Positions 1 through 8,709 of a DNA stretch of 64,000 nt are shown here, one piece after another. Position 1 is the first letter of the stretch. Each line of letters starts with the position of its first letter. The position numbers and the translations under genes are program-made. The DNA lies in contig NZ_BAAACP010000004.1 in NCBI RefSeq assembly GCF_039521565.1, positions 108,719 through 172,718 of the forward strand, given 5' to 3'. The notes beneath the pieces are model-generated. The model saw only the letters and a list, made by a program, of their open reading frames with translations. It ran no database searches and was not told the DNA's origin. The DNA is from Paraclostridium tenue (GTDB taxonomy: Bacteria > Bacillota > Clostridia > Peptostreptococcales > Peptostreptococcaceae).

Positions 1-243
1 ATTCCTTTATATATATTAGTTCCAGCTTTTGCTATTAGTGAGCTTAAAACAGCATTTCAAATTGGATTTTTAATATATTTACCATTTTTATTAATAGACT
101 TAGTTGTATCAAGTGTACTTATGTCTATGGGAATGTTTATGCTTCCACCTGTTATGATTTCATTACCATTTAAATTATTGTTATTCATAATGGTAGATGG
201 ATGGAATTTATTAATAAAATCTTTACTGTTAAGTTTTCAATAA
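1..243 (+). CDS. fliP: FliP, flagellar export gate protein (C-terminal part)
   Basis: The frame is open from base 1 to a TAA at 241-243 and gives 80 residues ending in LIKSLLLSFQ. The stretch AFAISELKTAFQIGF followed by a hydrophobic segment and MGMFMLPPVMISLPFKLL is typical of the FliP C-terminus. FliP forms the core of the type III flagellar export gate with FliQ and FliR in the cytoplasmic membrane. The N-terminal half lies outside the window. The gene is followed directly by fliQ, whose ribosome binding site sits just after the FliP stop, as expected for the conserved fliP-fliQ-fliR order. Confidence 0.93.
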   Translation: MPLYILVPAFAISELKTAFQIGFLIYLPFLLIDLVVSSVLMSMGMFMLPPVMISLPFKLLLFIMVDGWNLLIKSLLLSFQ

Positions 244-261
244 TTGAGGAGAGTATTCATT

Positions 262-531
262 ATGAATGAAAGTGTAGTAATTAGTATAGTAAAAGAAACT
301 TTATATACAGCAATGTTAGTAGGAGGACCGATACTAATACTATCTTTATTAGTAGGGTTATTAGTAAGTATATTTCAAGCAACCACTCAAATCCAAGAAC
401 AAACTTTATCTTTTATACCAAAGTTAATAGTTATAGCATTGACTTTGGTAGTTGGAGGAGCTTGGATGCTAAATGAACTTATACAGTTTACTAACAAAAT
501 TATGAATATGATAGCAGCAATAAAAGGATAA
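262..531 (+). CDS. fliQ: FliQ, flagellar export gate protein
   Basis: This 89-residue protein has two membrane helices (roughly residues 14-36 and 50-72) and the FliQ signature FQATTQIQEQTLSFIPK between them. FliQ packs around FliP in the export gate. I choose the ATG at 262, preceded by GAGGAG 12-17 bases upstream; an in-frame TTG at 244 would overlap the FliP stop region and add residues not found in the family. The family length is about 89 residues, so the protein is complete. It lies 18 bases after fliP and 8 bases before the fliR-flhB fusion, clearly in one operon. Confidence 0.95.
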   Translation: MNESVVISIVKETLYTAMLVGGPILILSLLVGLLVSIFQATTQIQEQTLSFIPKLIVIALTLVVGGAWMLNELIQFTNKIMNMIAAIKG

Positions 532-539
532 TCTATAAA

Positions 540-2372
540 TTGATATTTGTATTTATTAGATTGATTGCGTTTTTTTCATGTATAAATATAATATTTCCGA
601 GTGGAACGCCAAATGCATTTAAAGTTACTTTTACTTTATTCATGTCAGTAATAATATCTTTTACTGTTAATGTACATTTAGAAGTAAGTAGCATATATGA
701 TTTTATTCATATTGCAGTAATAGAAACTATAACAGGATTGGTTTTAGGTTATATAACAAGTGTATGTATAAATAGCTTGAAAATAGCAGGTAGTTTAATA
801 GATCAACAATTAGGATTATCTATGATAAATATTTATGATCCTAATAGTCATGAAAATAATACTTTAATAGAAAATATGGTTTATTGGATTGGAATAATGG
901 TGTTTTTTAGTATGAATGGACATCACAAACTTATAACAGGTATAAGCCAGAGTTTTAAACTTGTAAAAGTAGGAAGTCCTATACTAACTAATAACTATGG
1001 ATATATAGTTAATGTATTTATCCAATGTTTTGTTATTGGATTTAAAATTGCAGTACCAATAATATTAGCTCTTATAATAACTGATTTTATAATGGGGCTA
1101 ATATCAAGAAGTGTTCCTCAGTTAAATGTAATGATTATAGGAATGCCATTAAAGATATTAGTTGGAATAATGTTCTTTGTAATTTCATTACCATTTATAT
1201 TAACTGAATTACATAATTTATTAGTTCATATGACAGATATATTAAATGGAACATTTATAAGTCACCATAGCTCCTATTTATCAGCTATGGCACCACTAGG
1301 TGCAATTTTATCAACTGATGATAAGACAGAAGAACCATCTTCAAAAAAAATAAAAGATGCAAGAAAAAGCGGAAATGTAGCTAAGAGTAAAGAGGTTGTA
1401 ACAACAGTAACTTTATTAGGTGTACTTATGATAATTTACTCTATGTCTGATTTTGTGATTTCAGAACTTAAAGAATCAATAGTAAAGTATTTAAATATTG
1501 GATTTTCAAATGAATTTTCATTTAACATCGTTGGAAGTTTACTTATGATGATGCTAACGGGTTTTATGAAAATAATAATTCCTATTGGTGTAATTATTAT
1601 TTTATTTTCAACTATAGGAAATTTAATGCAAAGTGGATTTTTGATGACAGGAGAACCATTAAAACCTAAGCTATCGAAGTTAAATCCAATAAGTGGATTT
1701 AAAAATATGTTTTCAAAAAAGGCACTTGGAAATTTAATTAAAAGTATAATTCTTGTAACTATATTATTTAAGGTTGGATACTCTTTTATGGAGAAAAATT
1801 TCATGGGAATACTTAAAACAGGTGATATATATCTTCCTTATTTGATAAGTACAATTATTACTCTTATAAAAAGCTTAATACAAAGCATATTATTAGCATT
1901 ACTAGTAATTTCAGTACTTGACTTTGCTTATCAAAAGTATATGCACAAAAAAGACTTAAAAATGACTAAGCAAGAAGTTAAAGAAGAATATAAACAAATG
2001 GAAGGTAATCCAGAAATTAAAGGAAAAATAAAACAAAAACAAAGAGAGATGTCATCAAGAAGGATGATGGAAGCTGTACCATCAGCCAGTGTAATTGTAA
2101 CAAATCCCACTCATATATCCATAGCTATAAAGTATGAAAAGGGAAAAGACCAAGCACCAATTGTAGTTGCAAAAGGAGCTGATTTAGTAGCCTTTAAAAT
2201 AAGAGAAATAGCTAAAGAACATGATATACCAATTATAGAAAACAAGCCTTTAGCTAGGCTTATGTATAAAGAGGTAGAAATTGAACAAGAGATACCTGAA
2301 AAGGTGTATCAAGAAGTAGCAGAGGTATTAGTGGCAGTTTATAAGATAAAAAATAGATACAAAAAAATGTAA
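540..2372 (+). CDS. fliR-flhB: FliR-FlhB fusion, flagellar export gate and substrate-specificity switch
   Basis: One 610-residue reading frame joins FliR (about residues 1-255, six hydrophobic segments) to FlhB (about 260-610). The FlhB part begins with DKTEEPSSKKIKDARKSGNVAKSKE-like sequence, has four membrane helices and keeps the self-cleaving NPTH motif at residues 522-525. FliR completes the export gate; FlhB switches export from rod/hook to filament subunits after autocleavage. The start is TTG at 540, with AAAGGA 11 bases upstream; no suitable ATG lies nearby. The two proteins are separate in most bacteria; a fusion is known in Clostridioides and some other clostridia. The frame shows no interruption at the junction. 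Confidence 0.93.
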   Translation: MIFVFIRLIAFFSCINIIFPSGTPNAFKVTFTLFMSVIISFTVNVHLEVSSIYDFIHIAVIETITGLVLGYITSVCINSLKIAGSLIDQQLGLSMINIYDPNSHENNTLIENMVYWIGIMVFFSMNGHHKLITGISQSFKLVKVGSPILTNNYGYIVNVFIQCFVIGFKIAVPIILALIITDFIMGLISRSVPQLNVMIIGMPLKILVGIMFFVISLPFILTELHNLLVHMTDILNGTFISHHSSYLSAMAPLGAILSTDDKTEEPSSKKIKDARKSGNVAKSKEVVTTVTLLGVLMIIYSMSDFVISELKESIVKYLNIGFSNEFSFNIVGSLLMMMLTGFMKIIIPIGVIIILFSTIGNLMQSGFLMTGEPLKPKLSKLNPISGFKNMFSKKALGNLIKSIILVTILFKVGYSFMEKNFMGILKTGDIYLPYLISTIITLIKSLIQSILLALLVISVLDFAYQKYMHKKDLKMTKQEVKEEYKQMEGNPEIKGKIKQKQREMSSRRMMEAVPSASVIVTNPTHISIAIKYEKGKDQAPIVVAKGADLVAFKIREIAKEHDIPIIENKPLARLMYKEVEIEQEIPEKVYQEVAEVLVAVYKIKNRYKKM

Positions 2373-2384
2373 AAGAGGTTTTAA

Positions 2385-4442
2385 ATGGAAAAATTAAATC
2401 TTACAAAAAGAGCTGATATATTAGTTGGATTTGGGATAATTGGAATTATACTTATGATAATAATTCCGCTACCACCATTCTTACTAGATGTAATGTTAGC
2501 TATGAATATAGGATTTTCTGTGCTGATATTACTTATGACTATTTTTTCAACTAGTATATTAGAACTATCTATATTTCCTACAATACTCTTAGTTACTACT
2601 TTATTTAGACTTGGACTTAATATATCCTCAACAAGACTTATATTAGGTCAAGGATATGCAGGAAATGTAATCGAGTCTTTTGGTAGTTTTGTTGTTGGGG
2701 GAAATTATGTAGTAGGTATAATTATATTTTTGATAATAATAATAATTCAATTTGTTGTTATAACAAATGGTTCAAGTAGAGTATCTGAAGTATCTGCAAG
2801 ATTTACTCTAGATGCCTTACCAGGTAAGCAAATGAGTATAGATGCAGATTTAAATGCAGGTATGATAAGTGAAAAAACAGCGAGAAAAAGAAGAAAAGAG
2901 CTTCAACAAGAAGCTGAGTTTTATGGATCTATGGATGGTGCATCTAAGTTTGTAAAAGGTGATGCCATTGCAGGAATCATAATAACTACAATAAATATAC
3001 TTGCAGGTATAGTAATTGGAGTTGTAATGCTTGATATGGATTTTATGGAATCAATACAAACATATACAAGACTTACAATAGGGGATGGACTAGTAAGTCA
3101 GATACCAGCATTAATCATATCAACTTCAGCAGGTATATTAGTAACTAAAGTCAATGGTGAAGAGAACTTTAGTAATCAATTAGGAAAGCAATTAATGTCT
3201 ATTCCAAGAGCAGTACTTATGGCAGGAATAGTATTAGTATTATTAGGACTTTTACCAGGACTTCCTAAGTTATCATTTTTTACCTTGGGTGCAGGAGCGA
3301 TATTTATAGGATATACGCTTAATAAGGAAGAAAAGTCTGAAGAAAATGATGTATTACATGAAATAGAAGAGACACCTACTCCTGAAGAAAGTTTAGAAAA
3401 TGCAGAAGATGTGTCAACACTTATAAATGTAGAACCTATAGAAGTAGAAATAGGATATGGAATAATTCCACTAGCAGATGAAAGTAATGGTGGCGATTTA
3501 TTACAAAGAATAGTATCTGTTAGAAGACAGTGTGCAATAGATATGGGTATAATTGTACATCCAATAAGAATAAGAGATAATTTACAATTAGAACCAAATC
3601 AATATAGCATTAAAATAAAAGGAATACCAGTTACAACATATGAGCTTATGCCAAATATGTTACTATGCATGAATCCTATGGGAATGGATATAGATATGGA
3701 AGGTATATCCACTAAAGAACCTACTTTTGGATTAGATGCTTTATGGATAGAAAAAGATAAAGCTGAAGAAGCAGAATTATATGGATTTACAGTTGTAGAT
3801 CCTACAACCATATTAGTAACGCACTTACTTGAAACTATAAAAGCTAGATCGCATGAACTTATGGGAAGACAAGAAGTTAAAGCTATTATAGATGCTACAA
3901 GAGAAAGATATAGTGCGGTTGTAGATGAATTAATACCAGATTTAATGACATTAGGAGAAGTTCAAAAGATATTCCAAAACTTATTAAAAGAAAAAGTATC
4001 TATAAAAGATAGAGTTACTATATTAGAAACTTTGGCAGATAATGCAAGAAATACTAAAGATTTAGAGCTACTTACCGAATATGTAAGAATGGCGATGAGT
4101 AGAAGTATATGCTTTGAGCTAATAGATGATAATAACTCAATTACAGTAACAACATTATCTATGGAAATTGAAAACTTAGTAGCTAATAGTTTACAAAGGT
4201 CTGTAAATGGAACATATCCTGCTATAGATCCAGATACTACTAATAAAATATTTAAAGGAATACAAAGTACTATAGAGTCTATAAACTTTAATAACAATAG
4301 ACCAATATTATTAGTTTCTCCAAAAATAAGAGCACCATTTAGAAAATTAGTAGAAATGGTCTTTCCTAATTTAACTATATTGTCATTAAATGAAATACCT
4401 AGTGATGTTCAAATAAAATCTCAAGGTGTAGTTAATATATAG
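2385..4442 (+). CDS. flhA: FlhA, flagellar export apparatus membrane protein
   Basis: The 685-residue length is normal for FlhA. The N-terminal half has about eight membrane helices with the FHIPEP-type region (VVITNGSSRVSEVSARFTLD, ALPGKQMSIDADLNAG) and the cytoplasmic loop rich in RKRRKE. The C-terminal half from about residue 360 is the cytoplasmic export-ring domain that docks chaperone-substrate complexes. ATG at 2385 follows AGAGG. It sits 12 bases after flhB and 20 bases before fliA. In Clostridioides flhF and flhG normally follow flhA; here they are missing. Confidence 0.96.
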   Translation: MEKLNLTKRADILVGFGIIGIILMIIIPLPPFLLDVMLAMNIGFSVLILLMTIFSTSILELSIFPTILLVTTLFRLGLNISSTRLILGQGYAGNVIESFGSFVVGGNYVVGIIIFLIIIIIQFVVITNGSSRVSEVSARFTLDALPGKQMSIDADLNAGMISEKTARKRRKELQQEAEFYGSMDGASKFVKGDAIAGIIITTINILAGIVIGVVMLDMDFMESIQTYTRLTIGDGLVSQIPALIISTSAGILVTKVNGEENFSNQLGKQLMSIPRAVLMAGIVLVLLGLLPGLPKLSFFTLGAGAIFIGYTLNKEEKSEENDVLHEIEETPTPEESLENAEDVSTLINVEPIEVEIGYGIIPLADESNGGDLLQRIVSVRRQCAIDMGIIVHPIRIRDNLQLEPNQYSIKIKGIPVTTYELMPNMLLCMNPMGMDIDMEGISTKEPTFGLDALWIEKDKAEEAELYGFTVVDPTTILVTHLLETIKARSHELMGRQEVKAIIDATRERYSAVVDELIPDLMTLGEVQKIFQNLLKEKVSIKDRVTILETLADNARNTKDLELLTEYVRMAMSRSICFELIDDNNSITVTTLSMEIENLVANSLQRSVNGTYPAIDPDTTNKIFKGIQSTIESINFNNNRPILLVSPKIRAPFRKLVEMVFPNLTILSLNEIPSDVQIKSQGVVNI

Positions 4443-4462
4443 CGATTGGAGTTGTTATAGTT

Positions 4463-5167
4463 ATGATTAGTAAAGAAGAACTGATAAATCAAAATATGCC
4501 TATTGTTAAAAGCATTGCGTCTAAATATTATACAAATAAGATAGGTATGGAATTTGAAGATCTAGTAAGTTATGGTGTTATGGGACTTCTAGATGCAAGT
4601 GATAAATTTGATGAAGAAAAAGGTGTCAAATTTTCTACATATGCTTCAATAAGAATAACATCTTATATAATAGATGAGATAAGAAAGCAATCACCTGTAT
4701 CTAGAGGTTGCTTAAGCAAAGTAAAATCATATAAAAATTGTGTAGAACACTTACAACATAAATATCTTAGACAACCAACAATAGAAGAAATATCAGATTA
4801 TATGGATATATCAAAAAATGAAGTTTATAAGATTAAAAAAAGTACTTTGAATTTAAACACAAGCTCTCTTGATAATATTGTTTTAGATAGTGAAAATGAT
4901 TTAAAGCTTATCGATATCATTAAAGATGAATCTGTAAATATAGAAGATTCTATAGAAAAAGATGAATTAATAGAAACAGTAACGAAAGCATTAGATATGT
5001 TAAGTGAAAGAGATAGGTTAGTGCTATCACTATATTATTATGAAGAACTAACACTAAAAGAAATTGGTGAAGTATTAGGAGTTTCTGAATCTAGAGTATC
5101 GCAATTAAATAAAAAAGCTATCTTAAATTTAAGAGGTATGATGAAAAAATTAAATTACCTAGATTAG
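4463..5167 (+). CDS. fliA: FliA/SigD, flagellar sigma-28 factor
   Basis: The 234-residue protein has all regions of a flagellar sigma factor: region 2 (EDLVSYGVMGLLDASDKFD, GVKFSTYASIRITSYIIDEIRK), region 3 and a C-terminal region 4 (LSERDRLVLSLYYYEELTLKEIG, then GVSESRVSQLNKKA). It directs RNA polymerase to late flagellar and, in Clostridioides, also to toxin-related promoters. The start is ATG at 4463 with GGAG upstream. It lies between flhA and the flgG-type genes, so it is transcribed with the middle flagellar genes. Confidence 0.94.
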   Translation: MISKEELINQNMPIVKSIASKYYTNKIGMEFEDLVSYGVMGLLDASDKFDEEKGVKFSTYASIRITSYIIDEIRKQSPVSRGCLSKVKSYKNCVEHLQHKYLRQPTIEEISDYMDISKNEVYKIKKSTLNLNTSSLDNIVLDSENDLKLIDIIKDESVNIEDSIEKDELIETVTKALDMLSERDRLVLSLYYYEELTLKEIGEVLGVSESRVSQLNKKAILNLRGMMKKLNYLD

Positions 5168-5175
5168 GAGGAAAT

Positions 5176-5949
5176 ATGCTAAGAGGATTATACACATCTG
5201 TATCATCAATGCTAAACTTACAAGAAAGACAAAGTGTTTTAACAAGTAATATAGCTAATTTAAAAACTAATGGATATAAGGAAGATAAACTTATATCTAA
5301 AAGTTTTGATGAGATGATTTTATCAAATAATGATAACTATAAAAATGGAATCGCAACTAAACAGATTTTAGGAGGCGTAAGCTTTGGAACTAAAATAGAT
5401 GAGGTAAGTACTAATTTTAAACAAGGAACTTTTATCTCAACAGAAAATAATTCAGATTTTGCTTTAAATGGAAGTGGATTTTTTCAAGTAAGAGATTCTG
5501 GTGGAAATATATTTTATTCTAGAGATGGATCTTTTAAGGTTAATTCTCAAGGATATTTAGTAACAAATGGTGGACATAATGTTATGGGTATAAATAAAGC
5601 AAATCAAAATGTTGAGCCTATATATGTTGGAAGAGGTAAAATGACATTAACAACATCCAACGAATTAATTATAGATGGTGGAAATAGTTATAACTTTAAT
5701 ATTATGGATTTTAATAACTATAAAAGTCTTAAAAAAGTTGGAGATAATTTATATTCAGGAGCTAATCCAATAAATGCTAATAATTATTCTGTAAAACAAG
5801 GGTTTGTAGAAGGATCAAATGTAGATTATATAAGTACTATGGCAGAGTCTATGGAAACTATAAAAGAGTTTGAAGCAAACCAAAGAGTTATACAAACTAT
5901 AGATTCTACACTTAGACAAATTGCTAGTGAAATAGGAAATGTAAGGTAG
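5176..5949 (+). CDS. Flagellar rod/hook-basal-body protein, FlgF/FlgG type (first copy)
   Basis: The 257-residue protein starts with the family N-terminus MLRGLYTSVSSMLNLQERQ and a SNIANLKTNGYK helix, has the FlgG-like core (DFALNGSGFFQVRDSGG, YSRDGSFKVNSQGYLV) and ends with the C-terminal coiled coil ESMETIKEFEANQRVIQTID. It is exported through the gate encoded upstream and builds the rod. Clostridia commonly carry two such genes in tandem, one serving as proximal rod FlgF. The ATG follows AGGAGG closely (8 bases after the fliA stop). Which of the two is functionally FlgF cannot be decided here. Confidence 0.9.
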   Translation: MLRGLYTSVSSMLNLQERQSVLTSNIANLKTNGYKEDKLISKSFDEMILSNNDNYKNGIATKQILGGVSFGTKIDEVSTNFKQGTFISTENNSDFALNGSGFFQVRDSGGNIFYSRDGSFKVNSQGYLVTNGGHNVMGINKANQNVEPIYVGRGKMTLTTSNELIIDGGNSYNFNIMDFNNYKSLKKVGDNLYSGANPINANNYSVKQGFVEGSNVDYISTMAESMETIKEFEANQRVIQTIDSTLRQIASEIGNVR

Positions 5950-5957
5950 GTAAAGAT

Positions 5958-6713
5958 ATGTACAATATAATGCATAATAGTAAGTCGGGTATGTTATCAA
6001 GTCAATCTAATATAGACACAATATCTAATAATATAACAAATGTTCAAACTGTTGGGTATAAAAAATTAGAGGTAAGTTTTTTAGATTTATATAAAGAATC
6101 ACTAGATAAAAGATCTTATCCAACAAACTCTAAAGATGCTATAACAGGTACAGGTTCTAGGATATCTCAAGTAACTAGAAATTATTCTCAAGGAGCAATA
6201 AAAGAAACTAAAATAAATACTAATCTTGCTATAGATGGAGAAGGATTTTTTAGGGTTATAAGAAGTGATGGAAGTTATGCATATACTAGAAATGGTGAAT
6301 TTAATTTAGATGCTGCAGGAAAATTAGTAGATGATAATGGAAATGTATTAGATATACAAACTATTAACGGAAATTTAAAAAATCTTGATTTAAAAAATGG
6401 AAATTTGAGTATAAATAAATTTGGGGAAGTATATTTAGACAAAAATAAAGTAGGGGACATACAATTATATACATCTAAAGGTGATGCTGACTTTACATCT
6501 ATAGGAGATAGTTTATTTACAGCAGACCAATCACAAGTTGAAACTGTACAAAACAAAAAGATTTTACAGGGTTATGTAGAAATGTCAAATGTAAACATGC
6601 AAAATGAAATGGTAGATTTGATACTAGCTCAAAGAGCATTTCAATATAATAGTAAGGGTATGCAGGCAGTAGATGAAATGTGGTCAATAGCAAATAATCT
6701 TCAAAGTAGATAA
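5958..6713 (+). CDS. flgG: Flagellar distal rod protein FlgG (second copy)
   Basis: This 251-residue paralogue of the preceding gene has SNIDTISNNITNVQTVGYKK at the N-terminus, LAIDGEGFFRVIRSDG and YTRNGEFNLDAAGKLV in the core, and EMVDLILAQRAFQYNSKGMQAVDEM at the end, which is the usual FlgG C-terminal coiled coil. It forms the distal rod. It starts 8 bases after the first copy and ends the flagellar cluster in this window. The fliM and fliN genes that follow flgG in Clostridioides are not present downstream. Confidence 0.92.
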   Translation: MYNIMHNSKSGMLSSQSNIDTISNNITNVQTVGYKKLEVSFLDLYKESLDKRSYPTNSKDAITGTGSRISQVTRNYSQGAIKETKINTNLAIDGEGFFRVIRSDGSYAYTRNGEFNLDAAGKLVDDNGNVLDIQTINGNLKNLDLKNGNLSINKFGEVYLDKNKVGDIQLYTSKGDADFTSIGDSLFTADQSQVETVQNKKILQGYVEMSNVNMQNEMVDLILAQRAFQYNSKGMQAVDEMWSIANNLQSR

Positions 6714-7378
6714 TTAAAAAATAATAGGCAAATATTATGGGAAAAATTTTTAAGAGATTATAATTTGAAAAGTCTCAAAGATACTTTACTGAAAATATGA
6801 TGTTTTTATCTGTTATAGCTGAAGGTTTTTGTAAGTACTATGTACATAAACTATGAACTAAAAATAGAGAATACAACTTGAAAAGTTAGGAAAATAGAGT
6901 AAGCTAGCTTTCAAGAATTTATGTATATAATAAGTCTTAACTTTTAACTAATTAAATACAATATAAATCCTTTATTAAAAGGACTTATATTGTATAGATA
7001 GAGTTTTAGTGTTTAAAGACTAAAAGATTATTAAATTTAGTAGAGATGCAATAAAAATTCTAAGTTTAAAATTGGACTTATAAAAAGTAAAAGAGGGCTT
7101 GTTATAGAATAGATAATTGACAATAACAAGTAATAAGAAAAAATGCAAATAATAAATTTATAAATAGAAAAGCTAGAAATCTATGTTATCAAACTTTTCA
7201 AGAGTTTTAGCTATACCTCTTAAAATTACAGAAGTTTTTAATAAAACAAAAATGATTTTAATAGATATATTTGATTTAACAAAAGGGCACTAATTATACT
7301 AGATATATTTGATGATGTAGTGAATTAGTGAAAACCATAGAAAAATCAAAGTTCATTTGCGAAGGGTGAAAATTATAT
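6714..7378 (+). other. 665-base gap after the flagellar operon
   Basis: No reading frame of useful length or with a good ribosome binding site is visible. It contains a strong hairpin at 6958-6993 and two close copies of TAGATATATTTGAT about 40 bases apart (near 7263 and 7300). The end may be the decayed tail of genes that once followed flgG, but I cannot recognise any of them. Confidence 0.5.
6958..6993. repeat. Strong hairpin in the gap after flgG
   Basis: The arms ACAATATAAATCCTTT and AAAGGACTTATATTGT pair over 16 bases with one A/C mismatch (a G-U pair on the other strand) and a very short loop. No T-run follows, so it is not a standard intrinsic terminator. It may still end or stabilise the flagellar transcript. 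Confidence 0.6.
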
Positions 7379-8494
7379 ATGACAAAGATACTAAAAAGTA
7401 AATATAACAGTAGTGGAGAACGATGTGTAGATTCTTGCTTAAATTATGGTGAATTAAGGTTTATAAATGAAGATGGAAGTCCTATTAATATTGAAATTCC
7501 AATAGATAAATATGACGAGGCTATAGGGGATTTTGAAGATCGAATAAAAGAAGGTATGACTCAATCAACATTAGAGCCAAAAAAAATATTAAAAAGAGGT
7601 AGATTTACATATAATCAAGCTAAAATTATAGCTAATGAAGGGAAAGTAAAAGGAATAGACTTTTTTGAAATAGATGGAAGTGTAGAAACAGAACATATCT
7701 TAGGAATGTCTGGAAGTATAGAATACGCTCTTTCTATATGGAATGGAGACTCTAAAGAAGATGCACTAAAAAAATCTATTACAAGAAGTATAAAAGTTTT
7801 TGGAGAAGAATTTATTCATAGCTTAGACTTAGATAATACAGTAGATAAAAATGAATACATTAGATTTGCAAATAATCTACATTCAACGAATAATTCACTT
7901 AATATAGATTTATACAAGTATAGAGATCATACTATAGATGAAGAATTTTACTTAGAAGATAAAGAAAGTTACGATAAAATAAATAATATTAAATTAGTAT
8001 TAGGATTTTTAGGCGGAGCTTTAGCGTTTTTTATATTATGTGCAATTACTCAATATGGTAAACTAATAAATAATTCAATTATATATCTTATATTAAATAT
8101 AGTTTGTATAGCATTAGGATCTTTAGGAGCTTATAAAGGATCTAGAGTTATACTTAATAAGTATATAAAAAATACAAATAAAGAAGTTATGCAAATGTTT
8201 AATGAAGAAGTAGAAAGAGTTTCTTATGAGAACTTACTTACAGAAAAAGAAATCTATATAATATTAAAAAATATAACTAAAGGAGAATTTTCACAACTAC
8301 TTTTAGATATGAAGGGTAGTGTAAATAAGAAAATTTCTAGTGTTAATATAGTTAATAAGGAAAGTAAATTTGTATTAGATGCAAGACGATATGTAATATT
8401 ACCTAGCGAATATGAAATAAAACAAGCACTAGATTCACTTGTAAATGGATATAAAGAAAAATTAGATAGTGAATATAACGTTGAAAATGTATAA
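7379..8494 (+). CDS. Unknown membrane-anchored protein with two central helices
   Basis: I do not recognise a named family. The 371-residue protein is soluble up to about residue 200, then has two membrane helices (about 204-224 and 231-251), and ends in a soluble segment rich in Glu and Lys. A mid-region of glycine-spaced, amphipathic sequence (KGRFTYNQAKIIANEG, ILGMSGSIEYALSIWNGDS, ALKKSITRSIKVFG) resembles a motif that I recall from scattered uncharacterised bacterial membrane proteins; this recollection is not firm. ATG at 7379 follows GAAGGGTGA. It stands alone, with a strong terminator after it. Confidence 0.7.
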   Translation: MTKILKSKYNSSGERCVDSCLNYGELRFINEDGSPINIEIPIDKYDEAIGDFEDRIKEGMTQSTLEPKKILKRGRFTYNQAKIIANEGKVKGIDFFEIDGSVETEHILGMSGSIEYALSIWNGDSKEDALKKSITRSIKVFGEEFIHSLDLDNTVDKNEYIRFANNLHSTNNSLNIDLYKYRDHTIDEEFYLEDKESYDKINNIKLVLGFLGGALAFFILCAITQYGKLINNSIIYLILNIVCIALGSLGAYKGSRVILNKYIKNTNKEVMQMFNEEVERVSYENLLTEKEIYIILKNITKGEFSQLLLDMKGSVNKKISSVNIVNKESKFVLDARRYVILPSEYEIKQALDSLVNGYKEKLDSEYNVENV

Positions 8495-8537
8495 TTATTA
8501 CAAAAAAATTTTGATTAAAAAGAATTTGAGCATAAAA

Positions 8538-8592
8538 TAAAAAAGGAGCAATTTCTTAGATATTTCGATCGACTAAGAAGCTCCTTTTTTAT
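8538..8592. terminator. Bidirectional intrinsic terminator
   Basis: Stem GGAGC/GCTCC extended by TTCTTAG/CTAAGAA, bordered by A-run and T-run, so it can end both the rightward gene at 7379 and the leftward oppA gene. Confidence 0.85.
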
Positions 8593-8709
8593 TTCAAATA
8601 AAAATCTCATAGGCAAGAATTAAAATTTTTATTTAAGACAAGCTATCGCAATTATAAATACCCTAAAAATTAGATTTCTAAACAAATTTTACAAATTTAC
8701 ATAAAAATT

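Noticed and set aside
7160..7330. Decayed fliM/fliN after flgG
   Set aside because: Short peptide-like stretches exist, but none carries a FliM or FliN motif that I can recognise.
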